NCBI GenBank assembly: GCA_023417815.1
Contig: JAEZEI010000079.1
Span: 1-48,202 of the forward strand
Length of the DNA stretch: 48,202 nt
From: Bacteroidota bacterium
GTDB taxonomy: Bacteria > Bacteroidota > Bacteroidia > Chitinophagales > Chitinophagaceae
Reading direction: 5' to 3'
A program made the position numbers and the translations under genes. The notes beneath the pieces were generated by a model that was not told the origin of the DNA, made no database searches, and worked only from the letters and a program-made list of their open reading frames with translations. Positions 41,901 to 48,202 of this stretch are shown here, in pieces. Positions within the stretch are counted from its first letter, which is position 1; each line of letters opens with the position of its first letter.

Positions 41901-43028
41901 TTAGTGTTTTATGTAGTCCAGTACATTACTGATGATAAGATTTTGCTGATCCTCATCAAGTTCAGAATGTATTGGCAAAGAAATAACCCGTTCTGTCAGC
42001 CAATCTGTAACAGTCAGATTGAAATTCATTCCGCCGAACCCTTCAAACATCTTTTGCCGGTGGGCAGGTACAGGGTAATAAATCATCGATGGTATACCCT
42101 TTCCTGCAAGGTATTCATGCAGCCCGTCCCTGTTGGTATCATGTACTATAAGCGTGTATTGGTGAAATACATGATTTCCCTTCGGATCCCTGAATGGTGT
42201 TTCGATCTTCTCTATGTTTTTAAAGGCCTTATCATAATAATCGGCCGCTTTTCTCCTGTTATTATTATATTCATCGAGGTGGCGGAGCTTTATATCTAAT
42301 ATGGCAGCCTGCATAGCATCAAGCCTGGAATTGCAGCCAACCACATCATGATAATATTTCCTGCTTTGTCCATGAGATGCTATCATCCTCATCTTATCAG
42401 CCAGGGCCTCGTCATCTGTGAACATTGCTCCTCCGTCCCCAAAAGCTCCAAGGTTTTTTGAAGGATAGAATGATGTACATCCTATATGCCCGATCGATCC
42501 TGTCTTTTTCCTTGACCCATTAAAATCATAGTCATTTCCAATGGCCTGGGCATTATCTTCTATTACCTTCAGACCGTGCTCATTGGCAATTTTCATTATC
42601 TCCTCCATATTGGCAGCCTGGCCATATAAATGAACTGGCACAATGGCTTTAGTTCTTGGAGTGATCGCTTCTTTTATTTTTTGAGGGTCGATGCAAAAAG
42701 TTTTGGGATCAACATCAACAAACACCGGCGATAATTTTAAAAGGGCAGCAACTTCTACAGTGGCAATATAGGTGAAAGAAGGTGTTATCACTTCATCGCC
42801 CGGTTCCAGTTCAAGCGCCATCAAAGCTATCTGAAGAGCGTCGGTGCCGTTAGCGCAGGGAATGCAATACCCCGATCCATTGTATAGCGCAAGCCTGGCA
42901 GCAAAATCGTTCACCACTTTCCCTCCAATGAATTGCGAGCTGTCCATAACGGAGATCACCGCTTTGTCAACTTCCTCCTTGATCTTTTTATACTGCGTTG
43001 CAGTATCCACCATCTGAATAGGCCTCAT
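41901..43028 (-). CDS. DegT/DnrJ/EryC1/StrS family sugar aminotransferase
   Basis: 375 residues, PLP enzyme that aminates keto sugars on nucleotide carriers. Asp158 in VIEDNAQA contacts the PLP ring nitrogen, and Lys191 in FYPSKNLGAFGDGGA forms the Schiff base. CANGTDALQIAL and PSFTYIAT at the front and PVPAHRQKMF near the end are family patches, closest in feel to WbpE/WlbC-type enzymes acting on UDP-3-keto sugars. The exact substrate is unknown, since no matching 3-oxidase or dehydratase lies in the window. First gene of the operon, with a promoter box 21 bases upstream. Confidence 0.9.
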   Translation of the reverse strand: MRPIQMVDTATQYKKIKEEVDKAVISVMDSSQFIGGKVVNDFAARLALYNGSGYCIPCANGTDALQIALMALELEPGDEVITPSFTYIATVEVAALLKLSPVFVDVDPKTFCIDPQKIKEAITPRTKAIVPVHLYGQAANMEEIMKIANEHGLKVIEDNAQAIGNDYDFNGSRKKTGSIGHIGCTSFYPSKNLGAFGDGGAMFTDDEALADKMRMIASHGQSRKYYHDVVGCNSRLDAMQAAILDIKLRHLDEYNNNRRKAADYYDKAFKNIEKIETPFRDPKGNHVFHQYTLIVHDTNRDGLHEYLAGKGIPSMIYYPVPAHRQKMFEGFGGMNFNLTVTDWLTERVISLPIHSELDEDQQNLIISNVLDYIKH

Positions 43029-43048
43029 ATCTGCGCTTTAAAACGTGG

Positions 43049-43056
43049 CAAATATA
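43049..43056 (-). promoter_or_regulatory. -7 promoter box for the nucleotide-sugar operon
   Basis: TATATTTG on the minus strand fits TAnnTTTG, 20 bases before the ATG at 43028. It lies 38 bases from the divergent kdtA box, so the two promoters share one short regulatory region. Confidence 0.6.
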
Positions 43057-43094
43057 AGGTTTTGGCCCTGTAGGGTTAATTGGCCGCTTAATGT

Positions 43095-43102
43095 TATTTT
43101 TG
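43095..43102 (+). promoter_or_regulatory. -7 promoter box for kdtA
   Basis: TATTTTTG fits TAnnTTTG, ending 9 bases before the ATG at 43112. The in-frame ATG at 43091 overlaps this box. Confidence 0.6.
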
Positions 43103-43111
43103 ACCAATCGC

Positions 43112-44347
43112 ATGGCAGGGCTATTTCTTTATAGGTTTTTCCTTCTGTTGTACGCAGCCGGTGTAAGAATGCTCTCTCCTTTCAATACCAAAGCAAAGCA
43201 ATGGTTACTCGGTAGAAAACGATTCCCTGACCAAAATATTATACATGGCAGTGTTTGGATGCATTGCGCCAGCCTCGGGGAATTTGAGCAGGGTCGGCCT
43301 CTACTGGAAGAGATAAGGAAACAATATCCGGGAGTTCCTGTGGTTCTCACCTTCTTTTCCCCCAGCGGCTATGAAATAAGGAAGAACTATCCGGGTGCCG
43401 ATCATGTTTTTTACCTGCCCTTTGATGGAGCCCGGAATGCTAAACGATTTCTTGAAACAATTAACCCACAGCTGGTACTCTGGGTGAAGTATGAATACTG
43501 GCATTATTACCTCCGGGAAATCAACAAACGCGGGATCCCTCTGTTGCTCATTTCTGGAATATTTCGTCCATCACAACCATTCTTCAAGTGGTATGGCTCA
43601 TTATGGAGAAGAATGGCTAACCGGTTCACCCATCTTTTCGTTCAGGATGAACGGTCTGCGGAGCTAATCCGTCTAATTAATAATAATGTGACAATTGCCG
43701 GGGATACAAGGTTTGACCGTGTTATATCGATTGCTGAAAAATTCCAGGAAGTTCCAGGCGTTCGGGAATTCTGCGGATCTTCCAGGGTGGTGGTCGCAGG
43801 CAGTACCTGGCATAATGATGAAGCTGAATTCGTGCATTATGCCAATACCAGGAAGGATCTAAAGTTCATTTTGGCACCCCACGAGGTAAGTGAAGTACAC
43901 ATTAAACAAATGAAAGTGCAGTTTAAAGGAGCAATAAGCTTTTCTGAAATTGCGCAGTTTTCCTCTACTGTAGATTCTAATGTCCTGATCATAGATAATA
44001 TTGGAATGCTTGCCAGGATATATAAATATGCAACGATCACTTATGTAGGAGGGGGATTCAACAGTTCGGGGATCCATAATATCCTGGAAGCTGCAGTTCA
44101 TGGAAAACCAGTGGTAATAGGCCCTGTTTATGAGAAATTCACGGAAGCGAACGAGCTAACGGAAGCTGGCGGGGCTTTTTCCATATCAAATGCTTTGGAG
44201 CTTGAACAAATTATGGATGCACTGCTTTCGGATGATGAAAAGCTCGCTGAATGCTCCCGGATTGCAAGAGAATACGTGTACTCAAGGAAAGGCGCCACGG
44301 AAAGAATAATGAATTATGTTGCAGAAAACCGCCTTCTTACCAAATGA
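43112..44347 (+). CDS. kdtA: 3-deoxy-D-manno-octulosonic acid (Kdo) transferase
   Basis: Transfers Kdo from CMP-Kdo to lipid A precursor in LPS core synthesis (also called waaA). About 411 residues from ATG 43112: an N-terminal membrane anchor (LFLYRFFLLLYAAGV), WMHCASLGEFEQGRPL with the putative catalytic Glu, FFSPSGYEIRKNYPGADHVFYLPFD, GSTWHNDEA, and the C-terminal YVGGGFNSSGIHNILEAAVHGKPVVIGP that binds the nucleotide. An ATG seven codons earlier is rejected because it overlaps the promoter. The last 34 bases overlap the 3' end of the convergent hypothetical gene. Confidence 0.95.
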   Translation: MAGLFLYRFFLLLYAAGVRMLSPFNTKAKQWLLGRKRFPDQNIIHGSVWMHCASLGEFEQGRPLLEEIRKQYPGVPVVLTFFSPSGYEIRKNYPGADHVFYLPFDGARNAKRFLETINPQLVLWVKYEYWHYYLREINKRGIPLLLISGIFRPSQPFFKWYGSLWRRMANRFTHLFVQDERSAELIRLINNNVTIAGDTRFDRVISIAEKFQEVPGVREFCGSSRVVVAGSTWHNDEAEFVHYANTRKDLKFILAPHEVSEVHIKQMKVQFKGAISFSEIAQFSSTVDSNVLIIDNIGMLARIYKYATITYVGGGFNSSGIHNILEAAVHGKPVVIGPVYEKFTEANELTEAGGAFSISNALELEQIMDALLSDDEKLAECSRIAREYVYSRKGATERIMNYVAENRLLTK

Positions 44348-45057
44348 TCAAACTGTTTTACTGTTGGATTTGAATCGTTCCATCCCAGTTTAAGTTTTAG
44401 TTCTCTTTTGATCCAGTATTCAGCTTCGGGATAAATTGTAAAACCGTTAATAGTTTTAATACTTCTTTCATACATCACTTCGTCTCCCCTGAAAAGCTCA
44501 TTGATATATAAAAACCTGTCATTTAAGCCTATTGCCTTTTTGAGGTCTTTTATTGAACTGTCCTGCAATACCTGGCTTAACTCTGTCTTCTCCTGTTTCA
44601 GACGGTCGTTCAAGGAGGAAGCCTTATCCGTGGACAAGGTTTCATGTAATTCAGACTTGCGTGATTCCGTAGGGGCAGGTTTCTGATGTATCAGGGTAGG
44701 TGTATCCTCTACAGGATCAAAATGAATAGGAGGTTTCTTCTGGATACTCATCTGGTTCAGCGCCTCTGCATTTTTCCTGATCTCTTCGAGTTCAGCTTCT
44801 ACTTCAGCCTCGTCGATCTTTAACACCTCAACGATCTTCTCTTCCCTCTGCGGATTTTCAGGCATTTTTTGCACGGGTGTAAAAGGTACCTGAGCCGAGG
44901 GAATATGTATTGCTGCCCCGGGAATACTTTCCCCTGAAGCCTTTAAATGGATAAGCTCTGACTGGATCATTTGCACAGTAATAAGCATTGCATCCGCTGT
45001 TGCTCCTGCCTGCACCTGATCCAACAATTTATTACACAGGGTTTTCACCCGATCCAT
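44314..45057 (-). CDS. Conserved hypothetical protein
   Basis: 247 residues, soluble and without a signal peptide. An N-terminal helical region (about 1-45) is followed by a long Glu/Lys/Pro-rich low-complexity middle (about 60-145). A well-ordered C-terminal 100 residues (SLNDRLKQEKTELSQVL, then DLKKAIGLNDRFLYINELF, MYERSIKTINGF, AEYWIKRELKLKLGW) looks conserved; I recall similar C-termini in other Bacteroidota proteins of unknown function. Its coding 3' end overlaps that of kdtA by 34 bases. It is divergent from tdk with a 107-base gap. Confidence 0.8.
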   Translation of the reverse strand: MDRVKTLCNKLLDQVQAGATADAMLITVQMIQSELIHLKASGESIPGAAIHIPSAQVPFTPVQKMPENPQREEKIVEVLKIDEAEVEAELEEIRKNAEALNQMSIQKKPPIHFDPVEDTPTLIHQKPAPTESRKSELHETLSTDKASSLNDRLKQEKTELSQVLQDSSIKDLKKAIGLNDRFLYINELFRGDEVMYERSIKTINGFTIYPEAEYWIKRELKLKLGWNDSNPTVKQFDHLVRRRFSAT

Positions 45058-45164
45058 CGGAATGAGTTTACCGGTTAAAATATTAATTCAACTGACTGCT
45101 GGGGGAATCTTTTAATTTGCAGTCACGGTTAAAGTTACAAACACATTCTAAAATAAGGTTTTAA

Positions 45165-45746
45165 ATGTTTATTGAACCCATTTACAAGGGTGGTAGAAGG
45201 GGGTGGATCGAAGTAGTTTGCGGAAGCATGTTCAGCGGAAAAACGGAAGAACTGATACGAAGACTGAAAAGGGTGCGGATCGCAAACCAGTCAGTCGAGA
45301 TCTTTAAGCCTGCGATCGATGTCCGGTACGACAGGATCAATATTATCAGTCATGATACCAATGCCATCCCTTCAACCCCTGTAGAGAATGCAGGGAGTAT
45401 TTTATTGCTTGCCCAGGATGTTGAAGTGGTAGGAATTGATGAGGCCCAGTTCTTTGATGAAGAAATTGTATTTGTTTGCGAACAGTTGGCAATGAAAGGT
45501 ACGCGAGTTATAGTTGCAGGCCTGGACATGGATTATATGGGAAAACCTTTTGGGCCCATGCCTTCGCTTTTGGCGATAGCAGATTATATTACCAAATTAC
45601 ATGCTATATGCGTTAAATGCGGAAATATAGCAAGTATAAGTTTCAGAAAAACCGATGATGAAGGACAGGTTTTACTGGGTGAAAAAGATCTGTATGAACC
45701 CCGATGCCGTTCATGCTGGAAGCCAGTCAAAATAGCTGAAGAATGA
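45165..45746 (+). CDS. tdk: Thymidine kinase
   Basis: Type II thymidine kinase for dTMP salvage, 193 residues. P-loop GSMFSGKTEEL with Lys26, catalytic Glu93 in GIDEAQFFD, and a zinc ribbon with Cys149, Cys152, Cys181 and Cys184 (CVKC, CRSC). The family's lasso loop lies between. It complements de novo dTMP synthesis by thyA/folA elsewhere in the window. A near-match to the -7 box (TTAATTTG, 45112-45119) lies 45 bases before the start. The last four bases overlap the ccmB start (ATGA). Confidence 0.96.
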   Translation: MFIEPIYKGGRRGWIEVVCGSMFSGKTEELIRRLKRVRIANQSVEIFKPAIDVRYDRINIISHDTNAIPSTPVENAGSILLLAQDVEVVGIDEAQFFDEEIVFVCEQLAMKGTRVIVAGLDMDYMGKPFGPMPSLLAIADYITKLHAICVKCGNIASISFRKTDDEGQVLLGEKDLYEPRCRSCWKPVKIAEE

Positions 45747-46399
45747 AGAAGGTGATTGCCTTATTGAAAAAGGATATTTTGCTGGAACTTCGCCAGCAGC
45801 ATACATTCTATGGCATACTTCTTTATGTGGCTTCAACCGTTTTTGTGCTTTACCTCTCATTACCGGAAAGCCCGGGTGCAGATACCTGGAACAGCCTTTT
45901 CTGGGTAATCCAGTTATTTGTTTGCGTGAACACGGTTGCCAAAAGCTTTTTGCAGGAAAGCAGGGGCAGGATGCTTTACTTCTATACCCTGGCCTCCCCT
46001 GTTCATTTTATCCTGGCCAAATTGCTTTTCAATGCCGTGCTGATGCTCATAATGAGCCTGGTTAGCCTTTCTCTATTTTATATTTTCCTTGATAATCCAA
46101 TAGCAGATTCAGCAAGATTCCTGGGAATAGTATTGATAGGCGGTTTAAGCCTCAGTCTTGTATTTACGCTGATGAGTGCTATTGCAGCCCGCGCACAGCA
46201 TAATGCTGCCTTGATAGCTATCCTTGGCTTTCCCGTGATCCTTCCCCAGATATTATTACTGATGCGCTTAAGCAAATATGCCTTTGCGGAGGTTTTCCAG
46301 GAAGGAGCAGTATGGCAATTGACAGGTTTGATCCTGTTACTTGACGCCATGGTTATCGTACTTTCTGTTATTTTATTTCCATTCCTGTGGAAGGATTAA
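45743..46399 (+). CDS. ccmB: Heme exporter / cytochrome c maturation permease CcmB
   Basis: 218 residues with about six membrane helices and a cytoplasmic basic N-terminus (MKKVIALLKKDILLELRQ). VFVLYLSLPES, then RGRMLYFYTLASPVHFILAKLLFN matches the CcmB signature. It is the membrane subunit of the CcmAB transporter that supports heme handover to CcmE in System I cytochrome c maturation. Overlaps tdk by four bases, so it is translated from the same message. CcmA is not in the window. Its partner ccmC follows after one unrelated gene. Confidence 0.9.
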   Translation: MKKVIALLKKDILLELRQQHTFYGILLYVASTVFVLYLSLPESPGADTWNSLFWVIQLFVCVNTVAKSFLQESRGRMLYFYTLASPVHFILAKLLFNAVLMLIMSLVSLSLFYIFLDNPIADSARFLGIVLIGGLSLSLVFTLMSAIAARAQHNAALIAILGFPVILPQILLLMRLSKYAFAEVFQEGAVWQLTGLILLLDAMVIVLSVILFPFLWKD

Positions 46400-46444
46400 T
46401 ATTTTACGGCATTATTTTAGGAACCTGAACAAAAATCATTACTC

Positions 46445-47287
46445 ATGCTTTGGAAAGGCAGACGTGAAAGCACCAATGTGGATGACCGCAGGGGTGTTAC
46501 CGGTGGTCAACTAGCCGCAGGAGGCGGAATAATAGGCGTAATATTCATTATTGCTAATTTCCTGTTGGGAGGAGGAGATATTAACGATCTCCAACAGGCT
46601 ATTCCACCCCCACAACAGGAATTATCCCCGGAAGCCAAAGCACGGGAAGATGAGCGAGCCTCATTCGTAAAAGTTGTGCTTGCTGATACTGAAGATGTTT
46701 GGGATCAGATCTTTGCGGCAAATGGGAGCACCTATCAAAAACCTACGCTTGTATTGTTTCGGGGGGCTACTCAATCTGCATGCGGATCAGCTAATTCTGC
46801 TGTTGGACCATTTTATTGCCCGGGAGATAATGATATATACATAGATCTTTCCTTTGCTGAAGAGTTAAAAAACCGCTTTAATGCTTCCGGTGATTTTGCA
46901 CTTGCCTATGTGATCGCACATGAGGTTGGCCATCATGTTCAATACCTGATGGGTACCTCCGACAAGGTAGCAAGACTACGGCAACAACTGCCCGAAGTGG
47001 AATATAATAAGTATTCAGTTCGGCTGGAATTACAGGCAGATTTCTATGCAGGTGTGTGGGCCCATCATAATCAAAGGATGAATAATGTGATCGTTGAAAA
47101 AGATATAGCTGAAGCCCTTGAGGCTGCAAATGCGATCGGGGATGACAACCTTCAGCGCGAAGCAACAGGGAGAGTGGTTCCCGATGCCTTCACCCACGGT
47201 ACTTCTGCTCAAAGAATGTATTGGTTCAAAAAAGGATTTGAAACGGGAGATATCCGCCAGGGCGATACATTCAATTCCGACCGCTAA
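46445..47287 (+). CDS. Putative neutral zinc metallopeptidase (YpfJ family)
   Basis: 280 residues. A short cytoplasmic N-terminus (WKGRRESTNVDDRRG), one membrane helix (about 25-43) and a large periplasmic domain follow. The zinc site is HEVGHH with His159, Glu160 and His163, and Glu195 in RLELQADFYAGVWAHH is the likely third ligand. The GGxxG-rich N-terminal start, the CPGDNDIYIDLSF segment, and the C-terminal FTHGTSAQRMYWFKKGFETG are hallmarks of this family, whose substrates are unknown. It lies between ccmB (45 bases) and ccmC, although no link to cytochrome maturation is established for the family. Confidence 0.9.
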   Translation: MLWKGRRESTNVDDRRGVTGGQLAAGGGIIGVIFIIANFLLGGGDINDLQQAIPPPQQELSPEAKAREDERASFVKVVLADTEDVWDQIFAANGSTYQKPTLVLFRGATQSACGSANSAVGPFYCPGDNDIYIDLSFAEELKNRFNASGDFALAYVIAHEVGHHVQYLMGTSDKVARLRQQLPEVEYNKYSVRLELQADFYAGVWAHHNQRMNNVIVEKDIAEALEAANAIGDDNLQREATGRVVPDAFTHGTSAQRMYWFKKGFETGDIRQGDTFNSDR

Positions 47288-47335
47288 ACTGATAAAACTC
47301 ATCAAAAAACAACCACGCGGTTAATTCTTTCCCTA

Positions 47336-47343
47336 TAACTTTG
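47336..47343 (+). promoter_or_regulatory. -7 promoter box for ccmC
   Basis: TAACTTTG fits TAnnTTTG, 23 bases before the GTG at 47367. It suggests ccmC and ccmD can be transcribed separately from tdk-ccmB. Confidence 0.5.
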
Positions 47344-47366
47344 CGCCACTTAAACAAGGTTTGACT

Positions 47367-48065
47367 GTGCGCAGATCCTGGTGGAAAATATTGTCGCTAT
47401 TATTATTGATCTACACCATTGTTGGTGGTTTTTTAATGGAGGTACCCGAATTATTCATTTTAAATGAAACTATCCGGAATCTATATTTCCATGTTTGTAT
47501 GTGGTTTGCGATGATGATCCTCTTCATCATCAGTTTTATTTACAGTATAAAATACCTTAGGAATGCGCGTTACGTCGACGATATCTATGCCGTGTCTTTC
47601 GCTGCTGTCGGTGCATTCCTGGGAGTATTAGGTTATGCCACCGGGGTTATCTGGGCAAATTATACCTGGGTATCCGACCAGAACCAGTCTCTCGGAAGCA
47701 TCCTGAAAGAGCCCAAACTGATCGGTTCTGCAATTGCGCTTCTTATTTACGGAGCCTATTTCGTTCTTAGAGGATCATTCACTGATATGGACAAACGTGC
47801 CAGGGTAAGCGCTGTTTACAATATTTTCGCCTTTGTGATGTTATTTCCGAGCATTTGGATAATTCCGCGTTTGGTGGGAAGTTTGCATCCCGGTGCCCCT
47901 GGAAGCGATAGCGGAAACCCTGCTTTGAACTTTAATGACATTGACAGCAGGTTAAGAATTGTTTTTTATCCTGCGATACTGGGATGGACACTCCTTGGTG
48001 TCTGGATAACAACTTTGCGGATAAGATTGAGTCTTATTCGCGACAAACAACTGGTAAATGAATAA
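47367..48065 (+). CDS. ccmC: Cytochrome c maturation protein CcmC (heme-handling membrane protein)
   Basis: About 232 residues with six membrane helices. I choose GTG 47367: AAGG at 47356-47359 then sits 7 bases upstream, whereas the in-frame TTG at 47361 would be too close. NETIRNLYFHVCMWFAMM carries the first conserved His (HVxMW), and the late RLVGSLHPGAP holds the second His. The periplasmic Trp-rich loop that normally reads like WGxxWxxDPKL is instead WANYTWVSDQ, an insert, and KEPKL. CcmC binds heme and hands it to CcmE. The last codons overlap the next gene's start. Confidence 0.9.
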   Translation: MRRSWWKILSLLLLIYTIVGGFLMEVPELFILNETIRNLYFHVCMWFAMMILFIISFIYSIKYLRNARYVDDIYAVSFAAVGAFLGVLGYATGVIWANYTWVSDQNQSLGSILKEPKLIGSAIALLIYGAYFVLRGSFTDMDKRARVSAVYNIFAFVMLFPSIWIIPRLVGSLHPGAPGSDSGNPALNFNDIDSRLRIVFYPAILGWTLLGVWITTLRIRLSLIRDKQLVNE

Positions 48066-48202
48066 CTGGAAAAAAATAAGCCTGTTGGGCTTTTTCTTTC
48101 TTTTGTGCCAGGGGGCCATGTCACAGGACAGGCCCGAAATGGCTGATGTAATGAGAAGCAATGGAAAGATCTATGTAGTAGTTGCTGTATGCCTGCTTAT
48201 CT
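48058..48202 (+). CDS. ccmD: CcmD family protein, cut by right window edge
   Basis: Starts at the ATG at 48058 inside the last codons of ccmC, in another frame, an 8-base overlap that suggests translational coupling. About 48 residues are visible: a signal-like hydrophobic segment (ISLLGFFFLLCQGAMSQ), then the family patch MADVMRSNGKIYVVVAV that starts the membrane helix. This matches the small Bacteroidota CcmD-family proteins that follow ccmC and help release heme-loaded CcmE. The stop lies outside the window. Confidence 0.82.
   Translation, partial: MNNWKKISLLGFFFLLCQGAMSQDRPEMADVMRSNGKIYVVVAVCLLI

Noticed and set aside
43091..43111. ATG start seven codons upstream in kdtA
   Set aside because: Overlaps the -7 box at 43095-43102, and the ATG at 43112 gives the typical membrane-anchor N-terminus.

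Overview
The window is chromosomal DNA of a Bacteroidota bacterium, most likely from the Chitinophagaceae or a close relative. The support is a C-terminal type IX secretion sorting domain on an RHS protein, several promoters with the Bacteroidota -7 box TAnnTTTG, very short leaders, a CcmB/CcmC/CcmD-type cytochrome c maturation cluster, a LysM-DPBB lipobox-free secreted protein, and a DUF-like small protein conserved in this phylum. No tRNA, rRNA, CRISPR array, transposase or integrase was seen. No gene-free stretch exceeds about 250 bases.

Layout. Two hypothetical exported or surface genes lie at the left edge (6-1675), followed by a structured non-coding stretch and a terminator (about 1757-1905). 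A tight minus-strand block (10367 down to 1926) holds thyA, folA, a methyltransferase, the three-part proton-translocating transhydrogenase (pntAA, pntAB, pntB), rsmF, a LysM/DPBB secreted protein and a secreted C1 peptidase. This links dTMP synthesis, dihydrofolate recycling and NADPH supply. On the plus strand follow mnmA and a lipoprotein, whose convergent gap to a DinB-family gene is filled exactly by a heptamer repeat. A GNAT gene and an E. coli-type isocitrate dehydrogenase come next.

The middle (14845-33288) is an accessory surface locus: a LuxR-type response regulator and a propeller-sensor histidine kinase on the minus strand, and divergently a 2926-residue protein (18 ELWxxDGT repeats, Ig/PKD-like domains, about eight CARDB domains) and a 1923-residue RHS protein. 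The large protein lacks a sorting domain. The RHS protein carries, after its variable tip, a DPN/FEND module, an FN3-like module and a T9SS sorting domain that look like the missing tail of the large protein. Base composition steps at both ends of the RHS part. I read this as an RHS cassette inserted into, or recombined with, a giant surface protein gene, possibly under control of the adjacent two-component system. This is the most interesting feature of the window.

Right of it lie a strong bidirectional terminator, a second, eukaryote-like isocitrate dehydrogenase, an RlmL-like RNA methyltransferase, and a seven-gene minus-strand operon for nucleotide sugars (dTDP-rhamnose late steps, UDP-GalNAcA route, UDP-glucuronate and UDP-xylose, and an aminotransferase). 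Divergent from this is waaA/kdtA for LPS Kdo transfer. The right edge holds a conserved hypothetical gene, thymidine kinase overlapping ccmB, a neutral zinc metallopeptidase, ccmC, and the start of ccmD cut by the window edge.
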